This document shows, one piece after another, positions 12,901 through 25,959 of a stretch of 64,000 nucleotides of DNA. The stretch lies in NCBI RefSeq assembly GCF_020921035.1, contig NC_063158.1, forward strand, positions 16,722,001 to 16,786,000, read 5' to 3'. How positions within the stretch are numbered: the first letter of the stretch is position 1; every line of letters starts with the position of its first letter. The notes beneath the pieces were generated by a model. That model searched no databases. It had not been told where the DNA came from and saw nothing but the letters and a program-made list of their open reading frames with translations. This DNA is from Rhodamnia argentea. Lineage: Eukaryota > Streptophyta > Magnoliopsida > Myrtales > Myrtaceae. The position numbers were made by a program, and so were the translations under genes.

Positions 12901-15900
12901 GTATTTCTATAAGTACTGTACACTTCTAGCTGATGACCTAGCTTAAGCACAATTTCTTTAGGATTTATTTCATAGAGAGTCAGGTGGAAAAAGGCATGCC
13001 AGCGGATGACTATCTCACTCGCCACTCTTCTCTTTTATTCAGGTGTGGAGTCAGCTATGACATATATCATATGTATACAAAATTATGTTACTATAATTAT
13101 CGTGTCGGAAATAGTAAGTCTATTTAAAGGTTTCTCAATGGTTTTATCGGGGGTTCATAAAGTTGAACCAGATAAAGCAAGAACTTTACTGGCTCCCTCA
13201 CCAATCTGGTTGTGAAATTGCAGTTTGTCCCAACTTGTTCATCTGATTTTTGTCTTTAAACATTTAATTCATGGTGATAGATTTCTGGAGTTGAGCTCCA
13301 TTATGAATGGTCTTCAGTCAACCCTTTGTGGTGAACTGTTTGATAGTCTATCTTATCTTGATGGATAATGTAATCTTATGTGCACACCTGAATTTTTTCC
13401 CTCGCAGCTATGGCCGAGCCAAGGAAAGATATTCTGCAAGGAGAGAGGAAAGCCTATCCCCTGGTCTTCATCTTGCTTCTGCTGCAGAAGCTGGAGTTCT
13501 GGTTAGTATGGTGAAGCTTCAAAAACTAGCTTTCGCCACTGCTTTGAATCTGGACAATCTCCTGTTGCCCATAAAGTCAACCAGTTTGCTGTATTGACCT
13601 TGTGTGAATAGCTTATTCTTTCTGTGTGGATGTTTACTCACTTTTCTTTTATATCAGTAAATTTTGTGCTTTGAATATTTTGGTTCATGTTTCTGAGCGT
13701 GTACCTTTAACTGGAGCGACGACATGATTTAGTCACACACTAACTTTTAACTTCATGGAGAAGCGCTCATATATTTGCAGGCAATTTTCAAGAGGACAGA
13801 GTTTAACTTATATCAAAAGACAAGCTTTTAAAGATTTATTCTCTTTTGTTTCTACTGCTAGAGGTATAATAAACTGAACTATATGAAAGGAAATTGAAAC
13901 TTTGATAAAGAACATTCACCAGTAAATCTTATTTTGGTGACTGATCTCTTCCTTAATGTTACGTCAATTAAACAAATCAACAGACAAAATCTTAAAAAAA
14001 ATTATAAAAACTTTATGTGCAGACAGAGTCTGATAATCCAACAACTAATTTGGAACCCCATTGGAAAGCCAATTTGCTTTAGCAGGAAATTGATTGGAGT
14101 TGCTGGCCAAAAAAAAAAAATAATAATAATTACGAGATTTGATAGGGAGAGGGTTTACTTGAAAAGAAGTCACTGTAACTTGTCATCGCCTGAACTATCT
14201 GATTTAGTAATCTAAAGAGAAGCAACATTCTAGCAAAGAGCTTCAGCTTCCAGCTTAAAACTTATGCTAATAATTGGATTCCTATGGGTATTACTGTAGA
14301 TGTTAAACAGAGAATTAAGACATGGATTGCTGTACTAAAACAACATGCTGGAATCCAAACTCTGCATCCATCACCCCCCTCAAACTTATACTTCGAATGA
14401 AAATATCTATCCCTTTCTTATGATTTTCCAGATGCCAATTCCATAAGAGGGCACTTGTTAGCAATTAAAATAGAGTTTGAGTATTTGCCTACCTAAGTCG
14501 AAAGAACTTTTAGAAGATGAGATTGATTTTGAAAGTACAGATCGGAGCTGGTTAGTGAGTACTTTTGCACTGAGTTTCTGCCACCCAATTGAGAGGTCGG
14601 AAATATCTAATATATCAATCCCACCCTTTCTTTAAATGACGAGATATAAAAAAAAAAGGCATTGAGACTTTTTTTAAAAAGTTTCCTACTCACTGAAGTC
14701 ACTGAAGACGGACATGACACAATTACAGTTACACTGCTGCTAAGATTCAAAGAAAGGTAATGACCATCACGCCAGGGGCTTTATCACCACGATATTTCTT
14801 ACTGCCACTTTTGTTTCGAGCTCATACTTCCACATGAACAATTTATCTTAAAATGAGAATTTACAGTAAAAATGTAAAAAACAAAGAAAAACCTTGCTAA
14901 ATGTAAAGGTAAAAAAATTAGCCTTCAGCCACCTTATAAGTCTCAAAATTTGGAGGATGGCTTGCTACAAGGGTGAGCATGGATGTGGTCAGACTAATTC
15001 AAAGTAATCAGCTTTGAACTCATTTGGTTCCGTTTGAGTCAGTCATTCATTGATTCTTTGTAATATCAAGGAAACATTGTATTTTGTATGATAGGAAAGT
15101 CCATGATCATGGAACTTATATTCTTATATTTCTAACTTCTGTCATACTTTTATATTGGCTTGTGATTTCCTTTTTCTATTTTGTGCTATCTGTTTATTAA
15201 TCCACATTATATCTGTGGGTTTATGGTAATTGAAGTTTTGGTCATATTTGAGCACCCCTTTGGATAGCGAACTTTTTAGATACGAACATCCTCGTGTCAT
15301 TTCTTTTTACGTACTATGTTGTTATCTACTTATATCTCTAGGATAATCTTTTCAACTAGACGAATATTCTTCATTTGGATTGAATTGTTATGCTTTACCT
15401 TCCAATAGACAGACTAATGTAATAGCATCATATTAACCAATTATAATATTATTCTTTGAGAAAGCAAAACATGTTTTTATGCACAGAGGAATTGGAGACC
15501 TCTTTTTTTGTATGTCTTTTGCAAATTGCTTAACTTTATCATGTGAAGTTAAATTACACTTCTGGTCCCTTAGCATATCAGGGTTCACTTTGGTCTATCG
15601 TGATTTTTGCCAATTGGCAATTAGGCACTTTACTGCATGATTTTACATCATGTGGTCTCTAACATCAGTATCATCGTCTGGCAGAGGTCAACTTTCTTGT
15701 TGACTAGCTATAGCAGTTATTCTAGTGCCTGCAATAGAAAGATTGGGAGCTGATCTCACATAGAGAGCAGCTTCTTCTTGTTCAGGGTCATCAGATGAGA
15801 GATCGTCCTCCGACTCCGAGAAATCGGTCAAGCGGGAGGCTGTCTTGTGTTTCTAATAAGTTGTTTAATAGTTGGCATGTTGAATCATATACATAATAAG

Positions 15901-18900
15901 TGGAGTCAAGAATTCTGCCATGGAAAGAATGATTTTTGATGAGCTATAAAGCTCTATGTTGCCCTTGTTCGAATTCGAAAGTCAAACTCGGCACTAGAAA
16001 GATTGGGTATACTGGCTGAAACAACTAGATATTCTGTGAGAATGGTGCTGGTAAATGATGGATTTTGAGTGTAGACAAGTATCAGATCTTCACATAGATT
16101 GTTGATATCTGAAGATGATATAGTGATTTTGCCAGATAGTCCATAAAAAAATCATGCCTTGAGCTGTGTCGTATGATTCTGCCACAACTGAGTAAAGGTT
16201 CTGTGTTGCTTTAAGCTGTTTAAACATTTAATCAATGAAAAATTGAACATTTTGTGGACTGTGGCAGAAAACTTTTGTGTGTGGGGAGACGGCTCCCCCG
16301 CCCGCTACATGGATGCTTAGTTATCTCTCACAATAAATATGTGGCCATTACTTTTGAATGAAATGTCATGTATGCCAATCTTTGAGATGATGGATGGTTT
16401 GCTACTTCTTAATGCTTTTGGGAAGTGACAATATTGTATCACTTCAAGAGAGAGAAAGATTTTGTTATAGGCCCAGCTGCATTGGGGCCACTAAATGAAG
16501 TTTCATGTATGTCTATCTTTGAGAACTACTTTTTAATGATTTTGGGAAGTGACAATAGTATTCCACTTTGATGTGTCCGTAGTTTTTTTCTTTATCAGTG
16601 TGGGTAAAAGTATTTTTCTTGGAAATAATCTACCTACTGTTTTGAATTTTTTTAATTGATTCTGTGGTATCCTACATTGTGGAGATAGATACATATGCTA
16701 ACATAAAGTTCTTGTTTTCCTTTCCAGGTTTCTCTGTGCACAAATCCAGTTTGGCTCATAAAAACAAGATTGCAACTTCAGAATCCACTTCATCAAACCC
16801 AACCTTATTCTGGATTTTATGGTCTGCCTCACACCTTGCATTGGCTTGCTTATTATGTCATCTCTGAGATACCGATATTTAAGTGAGTTGCATGACTTTG
16901 GCTCTGAAATTCTGTCAGTGGAGATGCTTATCTGTGGATATTCTTTACCGATTTTCATACTTCAGAATTTGGAACAACATTCTGTTAATTTAGTGTTCAC
17001 TACTGTTATTCAATATGTTCTTTCGTAGTAGGATTATTTAGTTTTTTTTTAAACGTGGTTTGGTGCAGTTGAAAGATATGTATGCATTATAATCCACCTG
17101 CAATATATATTGTCTATCCATTGCAGGAGAAATCCAGTATACTATGCACTTTGGAAACCTCAAATTAACTAATCTTTAATCTTTCACACGTGTTTCTGGT
17201 TTTACTCTTGGATCAACCCCTTTCATTTACTCTACAAGATAACATACTACAACTTCCCTCGTTAGGTTTGACAAATTATCTCATTTTACGAATGGTTCTG
17301 TTTGGGATTGGTAGTTTTGTTGATGAAGTTCTTCTATCTATAGGGGAAGAGAAAAATTAAAGACAACTTCTACTCTTTGTGGGAAAGAGCAATTGCCATT
17401 CAATTTTGGATAAACATGGACAGAACATGGCCTATGAATCCTTTTTTTAAGCAGTTCTTCGTGAAGGCCTCATTGATGCATACTAACTGTTGCTATTGCT
17501 TCATATGTGATGATCAGATGCTTTTAGAACCATAATGAGAGAGGAAGGTTGGCGTGCTTTATACAAAGGGATCGTTCCGAGTCTCTTTCTGGTAACTGAT
17601 TATATTTAATTGAACCTAAAGAGATTGGTCTGTAGAATAGGAAACAATGATCCACTAGTGTAACTGGGAAGGGAGAAAGGCCCTGTTTCAGTAATTTGCA
17701 CAACAAGGATGGCTGAGAAACTGTTGTTGGTGATGAGTAGCTTTGTATTTTACCCTCTTCCATCATAAATTGTTCTATTTGGTCAATTGTTCTGCGTTAT
17801 TTATCTCAATTACGGTGTAATCTATTAGCAGGTTTCTCATGGTGCTATTCAGTTCACTTCCTATGAGGAACTTCGGAAAGTTGTTATTGAACTTAAGGCG
17901 AAAGGAAGGAAAGAGAGGCCTGAAAGTGCTGATAAGATGCTGGTGAGCATGTTATTACGCTTTCTTTCTGAATTTTCACAAAATGCGCTCTAGTATCTTC
18001 CATTTATAGCCAGTCTTGCAATTTCTTGCAATTGATCAGTTCTAAGGCTACAATTCTCTTACTGGTTCTTTTTCCATTTTATATAATTGGTTCATAGTTC
18101 TTCTGAGGCTTATCTATTTCGTTTGGATAAGGAAGAAAATATCTATACATGCAATGTTTGCAGTGGAGGTGTTATCTGGCATTTTGAGCTTGAAGTTGGG
18201 AATGTCTTCAATGTAATAGATGGTAATGTTTCACCTAGAAGCATTGCAGCCTGATATTTGGGGCAGGGTTATTTGTAGGTGAAATTGAAATTTTGGGATA
18301 AATTTGGCAATAGACCTCATTCGCCAACAACAATCCATGATTTGAAATCTTTCAGAAATTTAATTCATGAAGTGGTCTCTAAATCTCTGCTTTTCAATGA
18401 ACTGGTCGGCAACAAATACCCAAGTTTCCAGGACACTAAAATAATGTTGCTGGTTGTTATGACTTCATATTGTACAAAAGTTGGAGACTCATGTTTAGGA
18501 ACATCTTTTGTTGATCGTATTCTAGTACTTCCAAACTATCGATATATTTAACAAAATTTGCTAATGCGAATGGTACTCTTAATTAAATTACGCCAAACTG
18601 GTTTCTGTAATGAATGCCCTCCTCCCCAACCACCGCCACAATCAATAAAGAAAAAGAAATTTAATTGCTTGCGTCTTTTCAGAAACAGTTTTTATGGGGA
18701 AAAAAACCGTTTCAATATTTCGTTTGCTATTTGTCCAACTTAAGATTTTATCTGCAGAACTCAGTTGATTATGCAATACTGGGGGCATCCTCTAAACTTG
18801 CAGCCATTCTTCTGAGTTATCCATTTCAGGTGAGCTTATTTATTGCTTCAAGCATTTTCCTTTCAATTTGTCATTTTCTGTTTATAATAGAATCTATTCT

Positions 18901-19334
18901 TGTTCCAGGTGATTCGAACTCGATTGCAGGTAATCCCATAGTCCAAGTTCATTCTCTTCGAAATATACTACTGCTTTGAAGCTTTTTGACGACTCTGAGT
19001 GACCACTTTTTGATAAACTCAATGCTCTGTCAATTCTTCATTCCTTTTGCAGCAACGGCCGTACACTGATGGTACCCCCAGATATATGGATACCTGGCAT
19101 GTCGTGAAAGAAACTGCAAGGTAATGCAACTATATGTGATTTGGACTCTATCTCGCTCATCTCGACGGGTACAGAATTTTCATGCCATTCTGGCTTTGTA
19201 GGTTTGAAGGCTTTCGGGGTTTCTACAAAGGAATCACACCCAACATACTGAAAAATGTCCCTGCTTCCTCAATAACATTCATTGTTTATGAGAATGTAAT
19301 GAAGTTGTTGAAGCTTGGAAGGACGAAAGAATAA
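9984..19334 (+). CDS. FOLT1: Plastid-envelope folate transporter FOLT1-type mitochondrial carrier protein, 11 exons
   Basis: Exons: 9984-10092, 10180-10256, 11672-11748, 13408-13501, 16728-16821, 17518-17591, 17832-17942, 18758-18829, 18909-18929, 19053-19120, 19202-19334. Together they total 930 nt, giving 309 aa; Arabidopsis FOLT1 is about 308 aa. All borders are GT..AG and in phase. Three Solcar repeats are seen, with signatures PLDVVRTR (residues 27-34), [11 protein letters not shown] (second repeat) and [11 protein letters not shown] (third). The missing acidic residue in signatures two and three is typical of the folate/FAD/NAD carrier branch. The ATG at 9984 is chosen over one at 9979, which is out of frame. 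Known role: folate import into chloroplasts; the family belongs to the mitochondrial carriers, so some uncertainty on substrate remains. No defects seen. Confidence 0.94.
10276..10318. repeat. GT/CT microsatellite in FOLT1 intron 2
   Basis: About ten GT units pass directly into about ten CT units, just downstream of the exon 2 donor. It is probably length-polymorphic. Confidence 0.9.
10592..10777 (-). pseudogene. Short retrotransposon gag-like fragment in FOLT1 intron 2
   Basis: A 61-codon minus-strand frame contains the phrase [19 protein letters not shown]. This resembles the conserved start of plant Ty3/Gypsy gag domains (DW-x-x-x-VERVF-x-x-K). No other parts of a retrotransposon are visible nearby, so this would be an isolated remnant. 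The match is by eye and the fragment is short. Confidence 0.3.
13502..16727. other. FOLT1 intron 4 (3.2 kb), no embedded gene seen
   Basis: This is the largest intron of the carrier gene and is AT-rich. I looked on both strands for coding exons, tRNA-like boxes and terminal repeats and found nothing convincing. An 81-nt near-repeat phrase (TTTGGGAAGTGACAATA) occurs at about 16418 and 16541, suggesting a small local duplication. Confidence 0.6.
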
Positions 19335-19439
19335 ACCTTTGCTTTCTTTGGAACGACAAGCATTTCATTGGGAAACTGCAATTTCGGCAAATTTGCATCT
19401 TCTTTTTGGTAAGTAAGGGATGGATACCTTTATAGGTCA

Positions 19440-20940
19440 TTCAATTTTGGGCACTTCTGTCTCTGTCATTCTATTTCACCCATCGAGTAGTGAATGACTG
19501 AGTGACGTGGAGATACTACGCGGCTTTGATATCAACCGACTCGGATGAGTTGGGCAGTACTGAAGACTGAGTAAATTATGATTTCCATATTCGAAATCAC
19601 GAAGAAGAAATTGAGTTGATGATAGGGGGTTGCCATTTTGAAACACATTGAATTGAAACAAAATTTCATAGTGAAGAGCTTCATCTACTTTACAGTGCTG
19701 AGTACAGCCTGTTGCTTTTACCTCGCTCATGTCCGTATGCGATTGCAGCTATTCCCCCAGTTCTGAAGATGTTTTGAATACAAAAAATTCATAGCCCAAC
19801 AATCTTTGGCTGACCGACTGTAGCTTGAAACTTGAAAACCATGGTTAGCACTAGCACCAACATTGTACAGACTACAACAATTTGTCCTCCAATTGCAATA
19901 CCATGTATGCTTGTTTCAAAGGTTAATTGACACGGCTCAATCTGCTTCCCGTTCTGGTATGTTAGATAAAATAAAAGTAGGGGAAAGTATTAGGAAAGTC
20001 TTAAACCTATTGCATTGATATCAATTTTGTTATAAATTTTAATTAGATCAATTTAATTCTTAATCCTTTGCATTTGTGTCGGTTGAGTCCATCTTGTTAA
20101 TTTTGGCTTGAAATTGCTGACGGTCACTTTACGTAGTATGGCCAGTATTGATGTAGATATTTTTTAATAATATTTTGTTAATATTTTGAATTTGTTATTA
20201 ATCTTTATGGTTTTTTCCTTTTCTTCAGTTTATTGTTTTTTTTTGGGCTGAATGCCGGAACGTGTTGCCAGCCAGCCGGCCTTCAAAGAAAAAAAAGGAA
20301 AGTGAAGCAAAGGAAAAAAATTTTAAAAAAAAACCATAAAATATTATAAAAAAATTCAAAATACTAGTAAAAAATTGGCCATGTCTAGTGCCGACTGCGC
20401 TGCGTAAGGAAGACGGAGTATACGTTAACGATTTCCATCCAAAATTTGTTAGATGGACTCAATTGGCACAAATACAAAGGGTTTGTGATTAAATTGATCC
20501 AATTGGAAGGTTTAGAATTCAATTAATTCTAATGCAATAAGTTTATAATTTTTTTTTTGTTTTTGCATATTTTCCCCAACAAAAGGATTATACCCTCTTT
20601 CAGCTCTGGTTTTAGAACACAATACGCGTAGGTGTGATTATTATTATGTCATTCCATCGTTGTCATGCTTAGTTTCTAATTTATCATGTCATGTCGTATA
20701 CGATTATTGCCATGTCATCTCTCATCATCATGTCTTCCATCCGATTTTCCAAATCATGCCACTCCATCATACCGTTTTGCTCGTGATCTTTCATATCGTG
20801 TTCCATGTAGTTATCTGCCATGTTATATCATTCTTTTACGTCATGGTTAAAGTTTACATTTCGATTGACATTTGCATATGCATTTTTCACACATAAACGA
20901 AGTCACGCGACCGTACATGAGAAATGGAATCGTCAATAAA
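19440..20940 (+). repeat. FOLT1 3' flank, source-like copy of a segment repeated inverted elsewhere
   Basis: Sequence just after the FOLT1 stop reappears in inverted orientation at 25960-26740 and 38285-39065. Diagnostic shared pieces include TGATTTCCATATTCGAAATC (19579-19598), ATGCGATTGCAGCTATTCCC and TTCGATTGACATTTGCATATG. The copy here is split by a Mutator-like element (about 19979-20577) that is absent from the other two. The left copy abuts the gene, so it is the plausible origin. Confidence 0.75.
19979..20577. mobile_element. Non-autonomous Mutator-like inverted-repeat element (insertion in FOLT1 3' flank)
   Basis: The left end begins GGGGAAAGTATT and the right end finishes with its near-complement. 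The two arms carry the family phrases in opposite sense: the left arm has 'CTATTGCATTGATATCAATT', the right arm has 'AATTCTAATGCAATAAG'. The flanks AATAAAAGT and AACAAAAGG match at 7 of 9 bases, consistent with an old 9-bp target duplication. There is no coding capacity. Confidence 0.55.
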
Positions 20941-21216
20941 TAATGACATCGTACAAGTGTTCTGGCGACATTACAAAATTTTAAAAAAATTGGTATATGT
21001 TTTAAGAAGAAACACAAATATAGCTGTGATACCTAAGGATGTCGTGGGATGCTAATCCGTTCTTTGCGTAACTGTGACCTGCCCGACCTCAAACCTCAGG
21101 TTTTCATTTAACCGGTCCCTTCACAGGTGCACCTTCCCTTACTGTCTAAACCTTTTTGGTGTCCGACTGACTTTGGTTTACCCAGCTTGATGGCGGAAAC
21201 TCTAGTATGATTTTCA

Positions 21217-21615
21217 GAGAAAAATACCAAAAAAATCCTAGACCGATTGGATTGCTGTCAATTTAGCTTTAAACCTTTCAATTGGACCAATTTAGTCTTA
21301 AAACTTTTTATATTGATACTAATTCAGTCCATCCGGCCAATTTTGGCAAGAATTTACCAACGTAAACGTTGGCGGTGCCACATAGGATGATAAGCGCTGA
21401 CGTGGATATTTTTAATAATATTTATTTTAATTTTTTCTTTTTTTAATACTTGGCAAGGGCAGCCAGCCCTCGTCCTCGACCGCCAAGGGCTGACCAACTC
21501 TCACCCGGAGGCCGGTGAATATTCATGTCGGTGCCAGCGGTCTTACGTGGCACCGGCGGCGTCCACGTCATCAATTTTTCGACAAAATTGGCCAGGTGGA
21601 TATTTTTGATCAAAA
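21217..21615. mobile_element. Truncated copy of the same inverted-repeat element family
   Basis: The left-arm phrases (ACCAAAAAAATCCTAGACC, TTCAGTCCATCCGGCCAATT, GCTGACGTGGATATTTTTAA) are present. A GC-rich centre follows, with a partial right arm near 21535-21610. Confidence 0.5.
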
Positions 21616-21724
21616 GTAACATTTCATTTCATTCAATTCCTCGGGATACAAGCAAGAAATATTGCAATTCAACTACAAATCAAAAGACATCTCAAACAAT
21701 TTCAGAACAAAACAAGCTCCAAAT

Positions 21725-22627
21725 TGTTGACACCTAAATTTTGATTTTTAAAAGTTCATTCATTTAAACATAAACTGAGAATTAGATATAGTTCTCACCA
21801 AAAATAATTTTTCATACATTGCATATTTATTTTCTGTTAGTCATTTGCATTTAGACCAAAGGGGGAGCAGTTGAGCTTAATTTGATAGGCAACTGGACCG
21901 GACTTAGTCTGAAATTTTCGACTAGGACATTGGGGGTGTGTGCCGAACTTTTGTGAGCTAAGTGAACTTATTTTCAAGCTCAATTCTGCTCATTCAAGCT
22001 TGATTATTAAGGCTTTTAATTTAATGTCTACTATTTAAGAAAAGCCTTAATTGAGCCCGAAAATGTGAGTCAAGCCCGTAATTTGATCAAAGAATTCGGC
22101 CATGACATGGACATAAGTATGTTGAATTTTTCACTATGATTTTGGACTCAATTTGATCCCAAATCAGCCCATTTTAGCTCTTATAATTACGAAAGGCCCT
22201 TAGTTAATTACCCATTTGATTAGTTAATGTCCAATTAGACCCGGAATCACAAAATGAGCCCACAAGAGCCTAGGAATTTTGACCAACTCATGGGGACCTC
22301 CATTTGGACGAAAATTCTTAGTATTGTAATTGATTAGGACTCTTCAAAGATCAAAATTTCAAATTCATTAAAAGAGTCTTATCTTAACTAGAGGTTACAG
22401 TTTTAAGAAACTGAAACTCTATCCTTATTTGGCTGAAAATAACAGAGAGTTCTAGTTGATTCGGACTCTCGAAATCTAACGGCTCATGTTAGATTCCACT
22501 TCAACTAGGATTACAAATCCAAAGGGTTCCTAAAGACTCCTACTCCTACTAGGACTCTAAGGACCAAGCCCTATATAAGCAAGTCCTTGGCTCTAGCATA
22601 ATGGGGGTATTTTTTGGTAATATATTC

Positions 22628-22716
<89 letters not shown>

Positions 22717-24903
22717 ATGGCTAGAAGATTCCTACCCGCCAACTACAGCGAGCAGTTTCGCGCCAACCCACCATGCGTCACTGTCCCTGCTCCGTTCGAT
22801 TATTGCCAGCCACCATGACGATCCTCACTCATCGATCTATCACCAGTTGCTGACGGTGCAACAATCCGACACCCGGAGCCTCCCGTCCAAGCCCGAGAAG
22901 CCGCCGTTGTCCCTGCCGTGCCGCCCTACCAACTAGCCTGAAAAACGCCATTGTTCAGCCATGGTTCAAGGCCAATTAATATTTTTTTTTTGGTATTATT
23001 TTAAGCCCTAATCCCTTTACTACTTGTGCTAGATCGTTTGGGACTAGTTTCAAGCAAATCGAACTCGAAAAGATTCGATTTTGGGGTCGATTACATCAAG
23101 TGCGCGTGCGCTGAAAGTTGTTTGCAAAAAGGTACAAATTCTCAAACTTTTGATTACATAATCATGCTTATTTACTTGGAAACATGCATTGATGTTCTTG
23201 CACTATCTTGAGCATACTCGATTTGCAATTAAAATTGGAAGATTCAACCCTTTTTCTGTTCATCTTTTGTTAGAACCAAAACTAATGTGCTTGGTGCAAG
23301 AGAAAAAAAATTGATTTTTCTAAGATAAATTGATCCATGCATTGGCTGAATTTGATGACGTTCTTTTTTGAGAATTGATAAAATTTAAATGGAATCATGT
23401 CTTTTCTCAAAATAACGATTCATTCAACAATTTTTGAGATCAAATTGGATTAAAAATCAATCAGAGTTTTTTTTGTGAATTAATCTGGAATTTTCGGCAT
23501 ATAAGCCTTACCATGGCCGAAATCTACATAGGGAGGTTAGTTTCATTGTGATGATTATCTCTTGCTTCGGATGGGTGGAAATTGCCTTATCTCATGACTG
23601 TTTTGATGCTATCTTCATGATGTGGATAAGGATTTGTGCTCGATCGAACAACTTTGTCTGTCATGGATAAATTTTTTGATCTCAATGTCTATCTTTAACA
23701 TGTAATTTGTTGAGAATGCATATCAATTAGTTAATTGGATCTATCTTGTGATTTTCTGATAATATTGAATTGTTAGAGATAAGATTTGAGTTCATTGGAT
23801 TATATCCACATTTTTTGAGAATTATCTGAATTGATTTTTCCAAACCTTAAAGATAATTTTCTCGAATTAAAATTGGATCAGATTTCTTTGGATGAGGAAA
23901 GGTGGATCCCCAACTCATATTTTTCGGGCACCCCTTGCATATTTTCAAAAATTTCAAGGATAAGTGGCTCATTTTTATTTTATTTTTGTCGTGCTTGTTT
24001 GTTTTGATTGTTATAAAATTTGCACAATTTTAAACAAACATGCTCATAATATATGCTCTCCTATGTGCCCAAACCCTTCGGAAAATTAAATTGCATGACT
24101 TAGCCGTGATCTCATGGAATGGGATGGCAATTTAGTATAGAATTTTGTGTTCTATCCTTTTGGCAAAAAGGATGAGGTCGTTCTATACGTCTATCCACAT
24201 ACTGGCTCGAATTTTCGAGGATGTAGCAGATAAAATTTTTCTCTAACTCAAATCTTTGGGAATCAGTGAATTTATGTATATTATGGGCATTTTTCTTTAT
24301 TTTTGTTCAAATTTTTTATTGGTTTATTTTGCTTTTGAGTGCTTTTCTTATTTTTCCGAAAAATACGAAAACAAAGTCATTTTCTGAATATCATATGGTC
24401 AAACATGTCGGAACCTTGTTTGTATATAAAAAATAACATCTAACATAAGTTAAGACATTGAGAGATTATTTTCTTAGTTAAAATTGGGTGTTACCACATT
24501 TTATGACATGTTTTCACTATAACCATCATTAAATCCGAAAACCACAAAAATTCTCATTTTTTGAGTATCATATGGTCCGTTTCATCTTTTGAACCAATCA
24601 ATTCACATCGATCAACCAAAAGGGATTTTTCATGAAATTGGTACCGAAATGGTGTTAATTTTTTCAATTAGCGTAACCAAGTCCCTACACTCATTTTCTC
24701 CGGTTCATAGAGATAAAATAATTCTCCTGCTATTTTATAGATGTTTCTAATCAACCTATCGTAAATAATTAGTGGAGGCTCCGATTGAATATTTTCTCAA
24801 GAATAAACCTAAGTTGCAATTCGGTAGGACTTAGGAAGGTCGAAATTAGGTTAGTCAATTAATTAATCTGATAATCAGTTAGCCTGATTTTTAGGTCACG
24901 ATA
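21725..24903 (+). mobile_element. Solo LTR 1 of a long-LTR retrotransposon family (3.2 kb)
   Basis: It begins TGTTGACACCTAAATTTTGA and ends AGGTCACGATA, matching two other copies at 40538 and 57556 that end GGTCGCGACA. The final CA has become TA. The flanks CAAAT and CAAAA match at 4 of 5 bases. There is a promoter-like CTATATAAGC near 22570. It contains no gag or pol, and the start sequence does not recur at the other end, so it is one LTR left after recombination. The length suggests a Gypsy-type family, which is inference. Confidence 0.7.
22630..22714. repeat. (GA)n microsatellite inside solo LTR 1
   Basis: About 42 uninterrupted GA units lie just downstream of the LTR TATA-like box. They are absent from the other two LTR copies. 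Confidence 0.95.
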
Positions 24904-25798
24904 CAAAAAACAAGAGAAATCCACGCTACACGCTCAAAGAGCGGATCTAAACTAGATCGAGATAAAGGAGAGAGAAAAGTTTCTAGATCCAGGCTAAATT
25001 AGAAGAGATAAGTTTCCAAATGGGAGAAAAGCAAGAAAAAGGAAAAAGAAGATCAAAATAACTTAAGAAAATAATGGGGAGAGGGAAACTCTGTCCCTCA
25101 GAAAGGGTTTTGGCAGCTAGGGTTTTTGTTTGCACGAATCGACTCGCTGAGCGGGTGAAGGAGCTCGGGTGCTCGTGCCAGGTCGTGGGCTAGAACTTTG
25201 CGTGGAAAATGAGCAATGTGGAGACATGAGTGAGCGCTGGCACTGACAAACAATAACACCTACATGGATGGGTTAGAAAGGTTTCACATTACTTGGCCGG
25301 ACAAAAATGTGGCCATGAAATAGGGATTAAGTGGAACGTCCACCCTTTCCAAGTGTGGTTGTTATGTTATGTATGGCCTTGCTTCTCTCGTGATACAATC
25401 CTCTTCCCGCTGAGCTCCTTTCTCCTTGGTCCTATTGATTTAGGAATTTGTATTTTTTGTGGTAATCGGCATTTTATTAAACATGGGAGCATATGGGTTG
25501 GTAATCAATGACCGAAGAATATGAACTTTGTACTTATGATTGTCACGAATTTTTCGCCCGACTCTTTGATCTTAAGAATGCTGATTTTATGTGCATATAT
25601 TACTTCAATAATATCTTACATCCAATTAAAAAACGCAAGTTAACAAAATCAAAAAGTTTTAGTTAAAAAATTGTAAAAAATACCAAAAATTGTAAAGACT
25701 TATAGTATAAGGAATGGGACAAGATGTGATTAATGAATGTAACGACCATACCAGAGTTACCACCAAACAATTCAGTTACGCATTGGACATATTAGCAT
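24904..25798. other. Gene-free stretch with a Copia-derived scrap
   Basis: There is no gene. The segment at about 25288-25335 (ATGTGGCCATGAAATAGGGA) resembles 46255-46290, just upstream of the Copia gag remnant, so it is likely a piece of the same retrotransposon. The rest is AT-rich and unassigned. Confidence 0.4.
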
Positions 25799-25959
25799 CC
25801 CATGACCCCTTGTTCTATTGTTCGTTAAGTCTTAAAGCATTCACCAATTTACTTTCCTAAGCATGCATGGTATTTTTGTTCTAAAATCTTGAAATGTTGC
25901 GAAACGCTATTTGATGTCATTTGTTAATCAACGAGGCCGTTTTGTCGTGTACAATGGTA

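Noticed and set aside
22601-22936. 111-codon frame with a long Arg-Glu repeat
   Set aside because: Produced by the (GA)n microsatellite in solo LTR 1. Not a gene.
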